From assembly GCA_002382325.1 (NCBI GenBank), contig DGAG01000007.1, forward strand, positions 310,001-374,000: a stretch of DNA of 64,000 bases. The letters are read 5' to 3'. The notes under the pieces are model-generated. The model did no database searches, had not been told where the DNA came from, and was given only the letters and a program-made list of their open reading frames with translations. Below are positions 27,090 to 35,760 of this stretch, piece by piece (within the stretch, counting starts at the first letter, position 1; each line of letters opens with the position of its first letter). The DNA is from Epsilonproteobacteria bacterium UBA4036 (lineage in GTDB: Bacteria; Campylobacterota; Campylobacteria; Campylobacterales; Arcobacteraceae). A program made the translations under genes and the position numbers.

Positions 27090-27608
27090 TTATAATATAT
27101 GCCCCAAATCTTTAATAAAATAAACCGTAGCAAAAGGTTTAAAAAATTCATATGCCATACATGAATCAATAATAGCATCGTTTCCTGCTAAAAAAACCTC
27201 GATTTGAGTCCCTTTTTTCAAAAGTTGTTGCAACTTTTCTTCATCCCAAACATAATGCAGCAGTTCATCAAGTTGCTCATACGAACCTTGATCAAAATAC
27301 TCTTTTACTGTTTTTGAAGAGTTCAAACCCACGTTAGTTAAAAAAGTTTCGCAATAACTTTTTGCATCTTTTTTAAAAAACATCAACTGCATTCGTTTGT
27401 ATTTTTCGTCTTTATTTTGAAAAAAAGCGGGAGAAAAAAGTTGCAAGGTATCCACTCGACTCGTTGTGTGTAACGCATATTCAAATGCTTTTTGTGCCCC
27501 ATAGGAAAACCCAGCAACCGTAAAAGCACTTTGTTGTAAATACTCACTAAACAGTTCGCTTTCATTTTGAAAACAAAAGCCACTGAAAAATTTACTTTGA
27601 AAGGTCAT
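27090..27608 (-). CDS. bioV: Pimeloyl-ACP methyl ester esterase, BioV type
   Basis: A 172-residue short alpha/beta hydrolase. The nucleophile elbow GFSYG (in FTVAGFSYGAQKAFEYALH), an Asp candidate in VFLAGNDAIIDS and a terminal His (FIKDLGHIL) form a plausible Ser-Asp-His triad. BioV, described in Helicobacter and restricted to this phylum, frees pimeloyl-ACP from its methyl ester to start biotin synthesis. Length and the compact cap agree. It overlaps the end of the upstream FtsH-like gene by 17 bp, so translation is probably coupled. Confidence 0.82.
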   Translation of the reverse strand: MTFQSKFFSGFCFQNESELFSEYLQQSAFTVAGFSYGAQKAFEYALHTTSRVDTLQLFSPAFFQNKDEKYKRMQLMFFKKDAKSYCETFLTNVGLNSSKTVKEYFDQGSYEQLDELLHYVWDEEKLQQLLKKGTQIEVFLAGNDAIIDSCMAYEFFKPFATVYFIKDLGHIL

Positions 27609-29082
27609 TGGCTTTTATCACTTCTTGTTTTAAAATCAACTCTTTTAAGCGATTGACTTCATTGGTGTGTTTATAAATCTCACTTTTCAAATCACTTCGT
27701 ACACTCTCAATCAGAACTAATGCATCGTTTGCCATTTTGTACTCATTAACCATTTTATGAGCCAGAGCATACGCCTCTTTTAAATCCTGTGTACTGACCA
27801 CATAGGCTTCGCCCTTAATAACTTCAACGCCCACACTTCCTGCTAAATAGTTTCGCAAATGATTCATTAATGCGGTTTTAGAGGGAAAAAGCTCGGTTAA
27901 GGATTTAATGCCCTCTTGAAAAAGTGTGGTTTCGTATCTCGAAATATAAGCTTTACAGGCTTGATAAATGGCTAAAATCTCTTTTTGTTCAGTGGTCAAT
28001 ATTTTTTTCTCTTTTTTCCCAAACTCCACTTTATTTTTTGCTGTTTCAATATCTTCGATGGTTAAAACACTCTCTTTTCGTTTCACCATATTTAAAAGTG
28101 CTTCATTAATCAAAGTTGCTAAGGCAGCTGAACTGAACCCTGCTGTGTTAAATGCCAACTCTTTAATATCAAACTCATATTTCTTTTGTTTTAAATACAA
28201 ACTCAAAATCTTTTCACGGTCTTCAATATTGGGCAAATTAAGAAAAACTCGTCGATCAAATCGCCCTGCTCGAAGCAAAGCTTCGTCCAAGACTTCAATT
28301 TTATTCGTTGCGGCAATGACAATAACCCCACTCTCACCATCAAAACCATCCATTTGAGTTAAGAGCTCATTTAATGTCGCTTCTCTTTCATCATTGGAAT
28401 TTCCACTTCGACTTTTTCCTACGGCATCAATCTCATCAATGAAAATAATTGCAGGGGCGTGTGCTTTGGCTTTTGAGAACAACTCTTTGACTCGTTTGGC
28501 TCCCATTCCCACATAAATATGCACAAAACTTGCGCCACTTTGGTACAAAAAGGGAACTTTGGCTTCTCCTGCAACGGCTCGTGCAATTAAGGTTTTACCA
28601 ACACCTGGAGGACCTACGAGTAAAACCCCTTTGGGCAACTTAATTCCATGTTTAAGATATTTTTTAGGGGCATTTAAAAAATCAACCACCTCTTCAAGCT
28701 CTTCTTTCACACTTTGAATGCCTGCTACATCTTTAAACGTAATAGAAGATTGTGCAAACTCTAAAAAAGAAGAAGCTGTTATCTGCGAAGAAGATTCAGA
28801 AGGAGTATGTTCTTTTTCTTTGGCCTTTTCTAACTCTTGAGAAAACCGACTTTGAGGCAAAAATTTCTTAATTTTATCTTTGTAATACCGTAAAAGAAGA
28901 GACAAAAACAGTAAAATAAAAAGAAAAATCAATCCCACATAGTAAGAAGTTGAATGTATAGAGGCACTGCTTTTATAAATGGTGTAAATAAACAAAGCGA
29001 CCAATATAATCGCTGACATTCCCATTAGTTTTAGGTTTTTATCCATCGTTTCGTTGTTCTGTTTATTCGAATTTTGCAACAT
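27592..29082 (-). CDS. FtsH-like AAA ATPase lacking the zinc-protease motif
   Basis: A 496-residue protein related to FtsH. It has an N-terminal hydrophobic pair (about 19-38 and 45-62). The AAA domain carries Walker A GPPGVGKT (near 157), Walker B IIFIDEIDAVG and the second region of homology ending LLRAGRFDRR. Where FtsH carries the HEAGH zinc site, this protein reads YQACK (near 373), so both metal-binding His are missing. The later helical part (YVVSTQDLKEAYALAHKMV) still resembles FtsH. It may be a membrane unfoldase or chaperone without protease activity. It overlaps mtaB upstream by 20 bp and bioV downstream by 17 bp. Confidence 0.88.
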   Translation of the reverse strand: MLQNSNKQNNETMDKNLKLMGMSAIILVALFIYTIYKSSASIHSTSYYVGLIFLFILLFLSLLLRYYKDKIKKFLPQSRFSQELEKAKEKEHTPSESSSQITASSFLEFAQSSITFKDVAGIQSVKEELEEVVDFLNAPKKYLKHGIKLPKGVLLVGPPGVGKTLIARAVAGEAKVPFLYQSGASFVHIYVGMGAKRVKELFSKAKAHAPAIIFIDEIDAVGKSRSGNSNDEREATLNELLTQMDGFDGESGVIVIAATNKIEVLDEALLRAGRFDRRVFLNLPNIEDREKILSLYLKQKKYEFDIKELAFNTAGFSSAALATLINEALLNMVKRKESVLTIEDIETAKNKVEFGKKEKKILTTEQKEILAIYQACKAYISRYETTLFQEGIKSLTELFPSKTALMNHLRNYLAGSVGVEVIKGEAYVVSTQDLKEAYALAHKMVNEYKMANDALVLIESVRSDLKSEIYKHTNEVNRLKELILKQEVIKANDLSK

Positions 29083-30328
29083 TGTGTTCCGCCTTTACTT
29101 CATAGGTTTGCAGCTGTATCCAATCGCCAACCAAATCAACACTTGATTGAACTTCTATTTTATTAAAAAATTGGTCAAGCCCTATATAAACGCCCTCTTT
29201 TTCTTGTTCGATTAAGATATCCAAAGGAGCCTTTTGTTGTCTAAACAGATAATTTTTTTCATCTATAATAGCGACTAACTCATTGTAACGTTCTTTGGCA
29301 ATATTACCAGCAACTTCTGGTTTCATCGTAGCACTAGGAGTACCATCACGTTTAGAATAGGTAAAAGCATGAATATGAGTCAAAGGAAATCGTTTGATAT
29401 TTTCCATGGCTTCACTCCATAAAGCTGTTGTTTCTCCAGGATGCCCCACAATAAAATCCGTACCCAACGCATAACCATGAGCACTTAAAAACTCAAATAG
29501 TGCCAAATCATCTAAGACTTTATTTCGTCTGTTCATGATTTCAAGCATACGTTTACTCGTATGTTGTAACGCAATATGCAAATGTTTTGCCATAAAAGGC
29601 TCATCAATGAGTTCTTTAAACTCATCATCGATTTGAATGGGTTCTACACTGCCTAAACGAACTCGTCTTACTCCTTTGACCAAAGCAATCTTTTTGAGTA
29701 ATTTTGCCAATGAGGTGTGCTGTTTTTTACCGTAACTGCCCACATTGGTACCTGTTAAAATAAACTCTCCAAAGCCATTGCTGGCTAACGTATTGATTTG
29801 TTCTAAGATTTTACTCTCTTCATAACTTCGTGCATCCCCTCGTACATGAGGAATAATGCAATAAGAACAACGAAAATCACACCCTTCTTGAATTTTAATA
29901 AAGGCTCGACTTTTCCCAATAAACTCTTCGACAATTGTATTATCAATGTGTTCCAAATCCCCTGCACTAAAAAATCGTTCTTCATTTTTTAGCAACTCAT
30001 TGATTTTCTCTTTTTCACTGTGCCCAAAAAGAGAATCAATTTTCTCTTCTTTAAAAAGGTTTTCTCCTTTTGTCCAAACACCACACCCTGTAAAAACTAC
30101 TCTGGGATTGTTGGGCAACTTTTTTAACGAGTTGATATATCCTCGTGCTGTGCTGTCTGCACTGTTGGTTACCGTACATGAGTTAATCACCACAATATTG
30201 GCACTTTTTTCATCTTGCGTGATTTCAAAATCTTGTAAATTGCTCATCATAACTTGCGTGTCAAATACATTGGTTCGGCAACCAAAAGTTTTGAAATAGA
30301 CTTTTGGTTTCTTATGTGTAAACACCAT
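29063..30328 (-). CDS. mtaB: tRNA t6A37 methylthiotransferase
   Basis: A 421-residue radical-SAM enzyme that adds a methylthio group to t6A37 in ANN-decoding tRNAs. The N-terminal UPF0004 domain has Cys residues in KTFGCRTNVFDTQ, NSCTVTNSAD and FTGCGV, ligating one Fe-S cluster. The radical-SAM CxxxCxxC is in EGCDFRCSYCIIPHVRG (about 148-155). A C-terminal TRAM-like segment follows. FGCRTN (rather than FGCQMN) points to MtaB, not MiaB. It lies 1 bp after the MscS gene and overlaps the FtsH-like gene by 20 bp. Confidence 0.93.
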   Translation of the reverse strand: MVFTHKKPKVYFKTFGCRTNVFDTQVMMSNLQDFEITQDEKSANIVVINSCTVTNSADSTARGYINSLKKLPNNPRVVFTGCGVWTKGENLFKEEKIDSLFGHSEKEKINELLKNEERFFSAGDLEHIDNTIVEEFIGKSRAFIKIQEGCDFRCSYCIIPHVRGDARSYEESKILEQINTLASNGFGEFILTGTNVGSYGKKQHTSLAKLLKKIALVKGVRRVRLGSVEPIQIDDEFKELIDEPFMAKHLHIALQHTSKRMLEIMNRRNKVLDDLALFEFLSAHGYALGTDFIVGHPGETTALWSEAMENIKRFPLTHIHAFTYSKRDGTPSATMKPEVAGNIAKERYNELVAIIDEKNYLFRQQKAPLDILIEQEKEGVYIGLDQFFNKIEVQSSVDLVGDWIQLQTYEVKAEHNVAKFE

Positions 30329-30329
30329 A

Positions 30330-31952
30330 CTATACTTTACCTATTCCTGTTTCTTGTAACTCAGGTGGCAATTCTTTTTGAGTGTGTAAATTGATACTTT
30401 GAGTAGGATACGCGATTTTAATATCAGCTTCTTTCATAAACGCATCTAAAATTTCAGGACTAATGGTACTTCGTAACGCCAATGCTGCATATGAATTGGT
30501 TAAATACCACGATGAAATCACAATCCCATACGGCTCAACAAAGGTATACACCCGTGGCTCAACTCCTGTGGCTCGCAAAGAGTATTTGCTTCGCATTTTA
30601 CTGAGTTGTTTTCGTGTAATATCGGTGTACCCTTTTGAGTATTGTTTTAAAATCTCTTTGGCAAGATGTTGCGCTTTTTTGTAGTTTGAATCAAACGTAA
30701 TGGTAATATCAATCCCATCCCAAACCGTTCTTAAATCTCCATGTGTATAGTTGGCAATAAGCTCAGAAAAGATATAGTTGTTGGGAATAAAAAAGATTCG
30801 TCCTGTTCGTCTGTTTTTCACGTATGTTGTTAACGTAATGTCTTCTCGAATGGTTATTTTAAACAATGAAATATCTAAAACATCGCCTACTACTTCAATG
30901 CCATTGCGTTGGACTTTAATTCGGTCACCCACATGAATGGAACCTGAAGTAACAATCACCATCCAACCAAAAATTGACATAAACCAATCTTTTAATGCAA
31001 TGGCAATCCCCGCAGAAGCAAACCCTAAAATGGTTACAATATACGAAACATTATCAATGTATGAAAAAATCAGAATCATCAATGCAATAAAAACAATGAT
31101 AAAATTGATGATTTTATTGACCATATAGTAGTTTTCATTTTGGAAAAAATACCGTTTTAAAATGAGTTTAATTAAAAAAGAGATTAAAAACAAAATCACA
31201 ATGGCAATAATAATTTTAGAGGATTTCTCAATTTGATTGCCAATTTGACTTTGAGTTTCTAAAATAACCTGCTCAATTTTTCGTGAATACACATTGTTGG
31301 TTGTTGATACAATATCCAAAACAATACTAAAATCTTTTTTTTGTTGGGCTAAAAAATCGATTTTGATATCGGTGGTTTCACTGGGCTCAATTTCATACAA
31401 CTCCAGATTCAAAACAATCTTTTGCTCCAACAAAGCAGTTAATGCCGCAATATCATTATAGAGTTTTTTAAATTTCTCTTTATTGGTTTCGAGTTTTTTA
31501 ATGTACGATAACGCATTGATGATTCCAAAAGGATTCGTCACAGGTTCATTGGTTTCAATTTCAGGAGGATTGATTAAATTTCCAATGGGAGAATCTTTGT
31601 ACTCAGAAATTAACTCAAGCTCATTTTTCTTGATTCGTATTTTATTGCCAATTTGATACTCCAACTCATCAAACTTTTCACCCTTTTTACCAATAATGGC
31701 TTTATACTCCTCTTCTAAGTTATGTAACTCTTGAGAAATCTGTCGGTATGCAATATAGTTCCCATAACGTTTAAGCAAAATATTTTCATTGAGTTGTTTG
31801 TCTAAGACCTCAATATTGGCTTTTAGTGTCTCAATTTTTAAGCGCTTTTCTTCGCTAATTGCACTTTGTAAAAGTTCTCCTGAACGTTGAATCTCTTCAT
31901 TTGCTGCAAAAAGAGAAATAACCAAACCAATAAATAAAATGATTTTTTTCAA
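30330..31952 (-). CDS. Large MscS-family mechanosensitive channel
   Basis: A 540-residue channel protein with signal peptide (ISLFA, residues 1-17), a periplasmic coiled-coil region (about 25-230) and a membrane part with helices near 250-270, 280-305 and 310-345. The MscS pore helix TILGFASAGIAIALKDWFMS and beta domain (IHVGDRIKVQRNGIEVVGDV; FFIPNNYIFSELIANYTHGD) follow. It is of the MscK-like or medium-size group. It overlaps aroB by 4 bp (ATGA) and precedes mtaB, an order I recall from Helicobacter. Confidence 0.92.
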   Translation of the reverse strand: MKKIILFIGLVISLFAANEEIQRSGELLQSAISEEKRLKIETLKANIEVLDKQLNENILLKRYGNYIAYRQISQELHNLEEEYKAIIGKKGEKFDELEYQIGNKIRIKKNELELISEYKDSPIGNLINPPEIETNEPVTNPFGIINALSYIKKLETNKEKFKKLYNDIAALTALLEQKIVLNLELYEIEPSETTDIKIDFLAQQKKDFSIVLDIVSTTNNVYSRKIEQVILETQSQIGNQIEKSSKIIIAIVILFLISFLIKLILKRYFFQNENYYMVNKIINFIIVFIALMILIFSYIDNVSYIVTILGFASAGIAIALKDWFMSIFGWMVIVTSGSIHVGDRIKVQRNGIEVVGDVLDISLFKITIREDITLTTYVKNRRTGRIFFIPNNYIFSELIANYTHGDLRTVWDGIDITITFDSNYKKAQHLAKEILKQYSKGYTDITRKQLSKMRSKYSLRATGVEPRVYTFVEPYGIVISSWYLTNSYAALALRSTISPEILDAFMKEADIKIAYPTQSINLHTQKELPPELQETGIGKV

Positions 31953-33001
31953 TTTGAAAACCTTTTCAATACGGCAATAACACTCTCTTTAGAGATGGAA
32001 TCGGTGATTTGGTATCCCCCTATGCCCTTGGGCAAAATAAATTTAATTTTATTGTTGTGTGATTTTTTATCCAAAAAGAAATGGTCATAAAACGCTTGAA
32101 CGTCTTTGATAACATAGTGTGTTGGGATATGATGTTTTTCCAATAACGCTTTGACTTTGTATGCCTCTTCTTTGCTCATTAGTCCCTCTTCAACTGCCAA
32201 TTCATTTGCCATGACCATACCAATTCCTACAGCTTCACCGTGTAAATAGGTTTTATATTCTGTCTCATTTTCTATAACATGCCCAAACGTATGCCCATAA
32301 TTAAGCGCGGCACGTATGCCTTGTTCTTTTTCATCTTGACTGACTACCCATGCTTTGGTTTGAACCGATTGAGCAATTGCTTCTTGGAGATTGTTTTGTT
32401 GCATTAAATCATTGTGTTCTAACCATTGAAAAAAATCTTGGTTAAACGTCACTGCCATTTTGATAATTTCAGCCACACCTGCACTGAACTCACGTTGAGG
32501 CAATGTGGTTAAAAAATGCGGATCGATATTGACTTCAATGGGTTGATGAAATGAACCAATCAAGTTTTTACCATAGGTATTGTTTACCCCTGTTTTTCCT
32601 CCCACACTTGCATCAACTTGAGCTAAAAGAGTCGTAGGGATTTGCATAAAATCAATACCTCGTTGATAAATTGATGCCGCAAACCCCGTCATGTCACCAA
32701 TGACTCCTCCACCAAAAGCAATCAAAATTGATTTTCTGTCCAATCGATTCTCAAAACAATGGTTTAAAATCAATTCAATGGTCTCCAATGTTTTGTATTT
32801 CTCACCATCAAAAAGAGTAATAACACTTATTTCATTGGCACTGATGTGTTGCATTAAATATTTTAAATGCAATTGACTCACAGTAGTATTGGTTACGATG
32901 ACGACTTTTGTATCAAACTCTAAATGTTTTAACGTATCAATGTTAATGTCATATTTTATGTTGTTGGGTAATTCGATTTTTACGGTCATTTTTTTATCCA
33001 T
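31949..33001 (-). CDS. aroB: 3-dehydroquinate synthase
   Basis: A 350-residue enzyme of the shikimate pathway (DAHP to 3-dehydroquinate; NAD and zinc dependent). Motifs seen: ITLFDGEKYKTLETI, AFGGGVIGDMTGFAASIYQRG (NAD loop), IPTTLLAQVDASVGGKTGVN, and the zinc-binding His in ALNYGHTFGHVIE and YLHGEAVGIGM. An alternative start 12 bp in (MTVKIE, 32989) has a better-placed GGA. It is the first gene of the long minus-strand run down to mscS. Confidence 0.96.
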   Translation of the reverse strand: MDKKMTVKIELPNNIKYDINIDTLKHLEFDTKVVIVTNTTVSQLHLKYLMQHISANEISVITLFDGEKYKTLETIELILNHCFENRLDRKSILIAFGGGVIGDMTGFAASIYQRGIDFMQIPTTLLAQVDASVGGKTGVNNTYGKNLIGSFHQPIEVNIDPHFLTTLPQREFSAGVAEIIKMAVTFNQDFFQWLEHNDLMQQNNLQEAIAQSVQTKAWVVSQDEKEQGIRAALNYGHTFGHVIENETEYKTYLHGEAVGIGMVMANELAVEEGLMSKEEAYKVKALLEKHHIPTHYVIKDVQAFYDHFFLDKKSHNNKIKFILPKGIGGYQITDSISKESVIAVLKRFSN

Positions 33002-33072
33002 GTTTGTTATGTAAGTGCTTTATTATAGCAAAGTTAAACTAAAAAAAATAGACCAAAAAAAAGTTCAAGAAC

Positions 33073-33101
33073 TTGACAAAATATCATAAATATCATATAA
33101 T
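33073..33101 (+). promoter_or_regulatory. Perfect-consensus sigma-70 promoter
   Basis: TTGACA (33073-33078), a 17-bp spacer and TATAAT (33096-33101) match the full sigma-70 consensus. Consensus -35 boxes are rare in Campylobacterota, so this should be a very strong promoter. It drives the lysine-rich small protein gene at 33154 with a leader of about 45 nt. Confidence 0.85.
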
Positions 33102-33153
33102 CTCTATAATTTATTACTTTTAGTAATAAAAAATAGACAGAAGGAAAGAACTA

Positions 33154-33342
33154 ATGGCAAAAGAAGTTACAAAGAAAGTAATTAAAAATGCAGTTAAAAA
33201 AGTAGTTAAAAAAGCAGATGTAAAGAAAAAAGAGGTCAAAGCTTTGGTTAAAAAAGCAACCAAATTGGTCTTAAAGAAAAAACCAAGCAACAAAAAATGT
33301 GCTAAAAAAACAGCCAAAAAAGTGGTCAAAAAAGCCGCTTAA
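33154..33342 (+). CDS. Lysine/alanine-rich histone-H1-like small basic protein
   Basis: A 62-residue, very basic protein: roughly 45 percent Lys, with repeated units of the type KKVVKKA or KKATK and almost no acidic residues. Such composition matches bacterial histone-H1-like or AlgP-like tails that bind DNA or RNA nonspecifically. Only Ala, Val, Lys, Thr and a few other residues are used. Start: GAAGGAAAG lies upstream of the ATG. It has a perfect consensus promoter and its own hairpin terminator, implying high abundance. A 43-codon ORF follows after the hairpin. No specific family is recognised. Confidence 0.8.
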   Translation: MAKEVTKKVIKNAVKKVVKKADVKKKEVKALVKKATKLVLKKKPSNKKCAKKTAKKVVKKAA

Positions 33343-33345
33343 TTT

Positions 33346-33371
33346 AAGAGATAGTTTATCTATCTCTTTTT
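33346..33371 (+). terminator. Terminator or attenuator after the basic-protein gene
   Basis: AAGAGATAG pairs with CTATCTCTT around a 5-base loop, followed by TTTTT minus two bases used by the stem. It begins 3 bp after the stop codon at 33342. Partial read-through would reach the small ORF at 33388. Confidence 0.75.
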
Positions 33372-33387
33372 AAACAAAGGAGTTATC

Positions 33388-33519
33388 ATGTCTTATGGCT
33401 CAATGATTCTGTTACGATATACTTTAGTTAAAAACAGTAAAGAAGACAATACAAAAACCCAAAACCTAAAAGAGTTTTTAAAAACCATTTGGGAAAAAAT
33501 TTGGATTTTTAAACACTAG
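33388..33519 (+). CDS. 43-residue small protein of unknown function
   Basis: A 43-codon ORF with a strong AAAGGAG 5 bp before the ATG. It begins MSYGSMILLRYTLV and ends EKIWIFKH. The C-terminal half (about 25-43) is amphipathic, with two Trp. It lies 45 bp downstream of the lysine-rich gene, past an intervening hairpin, and is closed by a perfect 12-bp-stem terminator, so it looks like a real short gene. No family is recognised. Confidence 0.55.
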   Translation: MSYGSMILLRYTLVKNSKEDNTKTQNLKEFLKTIWEKIWIFKH

Positions 33520-33526
33520 TCAATAC

Positions 33527-33560
33527 CCATTTTAATCGCTTTTTTAAACGATTAAAATGG
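33527..33560. terminator. Bidirectional terminator
   Basis: A perfect 12-bp stem (CCATTTTAATCG / CGATTAAAATGG) encloses a T/A-rich loop. It lies 7 bp after the stop of the 43-residue ORF and 14 bp from the end of the convergent HD-GYP gene. Confidence 0.75.
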
Positions 33561-33574
33561 ATATTCCTTGCATC

Positions 33575-35566
33575 TTAGCTGGGAACAATATCCTCTAATT
33601 GCATTTTGATTTTAAGAAACTCATCTAAATTATCAAACAACAAGTCCACTAAAACAGGGTCAAAATGTTTGCCTCTCTCTTTTTTAAAAAAAGTTAAGAT
33701 ATCGTCAAGTTTCCACGCTTTTTTATACACTCTGTCATGTCCTAAAGCGTCAAATACATCGGCAACGGCAGTAATGCGTCCAAAAATGTGTATCTCATCT
33801 TTTTTTAATCCTCTTGGATAACCTGTACCATCATATTTTTCATGGTGTTCATACGCAACAATCGCTGCCGTTCTCAAAATTTCTCGTTTTGAACTGTGCA
33901 AAATGTTATAGCCTAACGTGGTATGACTTTTGATTAAATCAAACTCCTCTTTTGTCAGCTGTCCTGCTTTATTTAAAATCGAATCAGGGATACCCACTTT
34001 CCCAATATCGTGCATAGGACTTGCCATAAAAAGTGTTTGTGCCTCTTTTTGAGTTAAACCATATAACGTTGCTAATAGCTTGGAATAATACGCCACCCGT
34101 TTAACATGATTGCCCGTTTCACGGCTTCTGGTTTCTCCAATTTCACCCATTTTATAAATAATTTCTCGTTGAGTCTCTTCAAGTTCTAAATGCAACTCGA
34201 TAACTTCAGTAAAATCCGTACGAATCGAAATGTATTCGATGATTTCATTTTCGGCATTTAAAATGGGATTTACAATGGCTTTAACCCAATACGCTCCTCC
34301 GTCTTTTTTAAGATTTTTTACCTCGCCACGCCATGGCTTTTTTAGCTCTTTAATGGTGTGCCACATCTGTTTAAAAACCTCTTTGGGCATATCAGGATGA
34401 CGAATGATATTATGAGCTTTACCTAACAACTCTTCTTGGTTGTAGCCTGAAATGGTGCAAAATTCTTGATTGACATAGGTAATAATACCTTTGGGGTCTG
34501 TTTTAGAAACGATAAAACTTTTATCTACGGTGGCTTTATACTGTTCAAGCAATTGCAAAGATTCTTCATAGGATTGTTCGAGTTTATTGGTTGAAGAGAG
34601 AATCTTTTTTGAAATATTCATCATCAACAAAGCAATAGAAACTAAGGTAATGCCTAAAAAAAGCAACAACGTTGTAATTTTATAACTCATAAAATTGATT
34701 TTCGTGTTTATTGATGCCGTTACATTATTAAAAATCTCTTTTTCAACTTTGTTCAGCAAATTAATGGCTTTAGTGGATTCATCAAACCACAACAAAGAAT
34801 TTGTTTTATACGAAGAATCATTTAACACATTTTCAATGATTCCAAATGTCTTTTCAATCGCTTTATCGTTAAAAATAGTGTCATAAAAGGTTAAAATATT
34901 TTTTGAAACGATTGTTTGAAAGTTGTAGCTGTTTTGTTTATACACTTCCAAATACGCCACAAGTGTTTGTAACGTATGCGTATCAATTCTATTGGCAAAT
35001 CCTTCACTTAAAAGAGCTCGAATTTTACCTAAAGACTCTTTGGCATTAAGAACATAATCATACGCACGTAACGAAGTGCTATTCTCTTTGTCGTCCATAA
35101 TGGAGGGAATCACTTTAATACGATTTTGCAATTTTTGTATTTTCAAAGAGTAAAAAGCAATAATCTCTTCACTTTTCACCGTTACCGTATCAATTTGTGT
35201 TCGATACTTTATAACCTCGTTAAAATCTTTGGAAAAAAAATCAATGTTATTATGCTCCAACAAAGAGAGCATATAGTTATAATCTTCAATTGAACGATTC
35301 AAATCAGCACGAGACTCTTCCAATAAGCCTTCTATTTTGGTATCCATAAATGAAACAGAGGTTGCGGACAATCCTCGCTCTATTTGCATACAGTGTATGA
35401 TTCTTGAAATGGCTTTGGCTTCTATGATATGTTTTTTAACCGTTTGCAGATTTTCTTTGCTTTCAAACATATTGATTAAAATAAGGGTAAATAAAATTAA
35501 AATAAATGAAATGGGTAAAAAAGATAAAAAAAGCAGTTTGGGTTTTAATTTAAGATACAACAACAT
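33575..35566 (-). CDS. NIT/PAS/HD-GYP sensor phosphodiesterase
   Basis: A 663-residue membrane signalling protein. TM1 is at about 10-33; a periplasmic all-helical region (about 40-290) resembles the NIT nitrate/nitrite-sensing domain (CMQIERGLSATSVSF); TM2 is at about 295-315. A PAS domain follows (about 350-460; GIITYVNQEFCTISGYNQEELLG). The HD-GYP domain (about 475-655) has MHDIGKVGIP, HHEKYDGTGYP and RITAVADVFDALGHDR. HD-GYP enzymes hydrolyse c-di-GMP; all catalytic motifs look intact. It probably links an extracellular signal to motility or biofilm control. Confidence 0.93.
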   Translation of the reverse strand: MLLYLKLKPKLLFLSFLPISFILILFTLILINMFESKENLQTVKKHIIEAKAISRIIHCMQIERGLSATSVSFMDTKIEGLLEESRADLNRSIEDYNYMLSLLEHNNIDFFSKDFNEVIKYRTQIDTVTVKSEEIIAFYSLKIQKLQNRIKVIPSIMDDKENSTSLRAYDYVLNAKESLGKIRALLSEGFANRIDTHTLQTLVAYLEVYKQNSYNFQTIVSKNILTFYDTIFNDKAIEKTFGIIENVLNDSSYKTNSLLWFDESTKAINLLNKVEKEIFNNVTASINTKINFMSYKITTLLLFLGITLVSIALLMMNISKKILSSTNKLEQSYEESLQLLEQYKATVDKSFIVSKTDPKGIITYVNQEFCTISGYNQEELLGKAHNIIRHPDMPKEVFKQMWHTIKELKKPWRGEVKNLKKDGGAYWVKAIVNPILNAENEIIEYISIRTDFTEVIELHLELEETQREIIYKMGEIGETRSRETGNHVKRVAYYSKLLATLYGLTQKEAQTLFMASPMHDIGKVGIPDSILNKAGQLTKEEFDLIKSHTTLGYNILHSSKREILRTAAIVAYEHHEKYDGTGYPRGLKKDEIHIFGRITAVADVFDALGHDRVYKKAWKLDDILTFFKKERGKHFDPVLVDLLFDNLDEFLKIKMQLEDIVPS

Positions 35567-35639
35567 TCCTTCTAAAGAAGATGGTGTTCATTGTATAATA
35601 AATCATACCACGGTGTAATGATATACATCAATAAAAAAA

Positions 35640-35715
35640 TGGCGACCCCAGCAAGATTCGAACTTGCGTTCTTTGGAGGAAATCCAAATGTCCTTGGCCA
35701 CTAGACGACAGGGTC
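35640..35715 (-). tRNA. tRNA-Glu (anticodon UUC)
   Basis: On the minus strand a 76-nt cloverleaf is readable: acceptor GACCCTG pairing (with G-U pairs) with the 3' TGGGGTC, D-arm TCGTCTAGTGGCC, anticodon stem TTTGG / CCAAA with loop ATTTCCT giving UUC, T-arm GCAAGTTCGAATCTTGC and an encoded CCA. TTC decodes Glu. It stands alone between the HD-GYP gene and the 35761 gene. Confidence 0.94.
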
Positions 35716-35760
35716 GTAATTTGAAGAGGTGATTATAATAAAAGATTTTTTTAGTTATGC

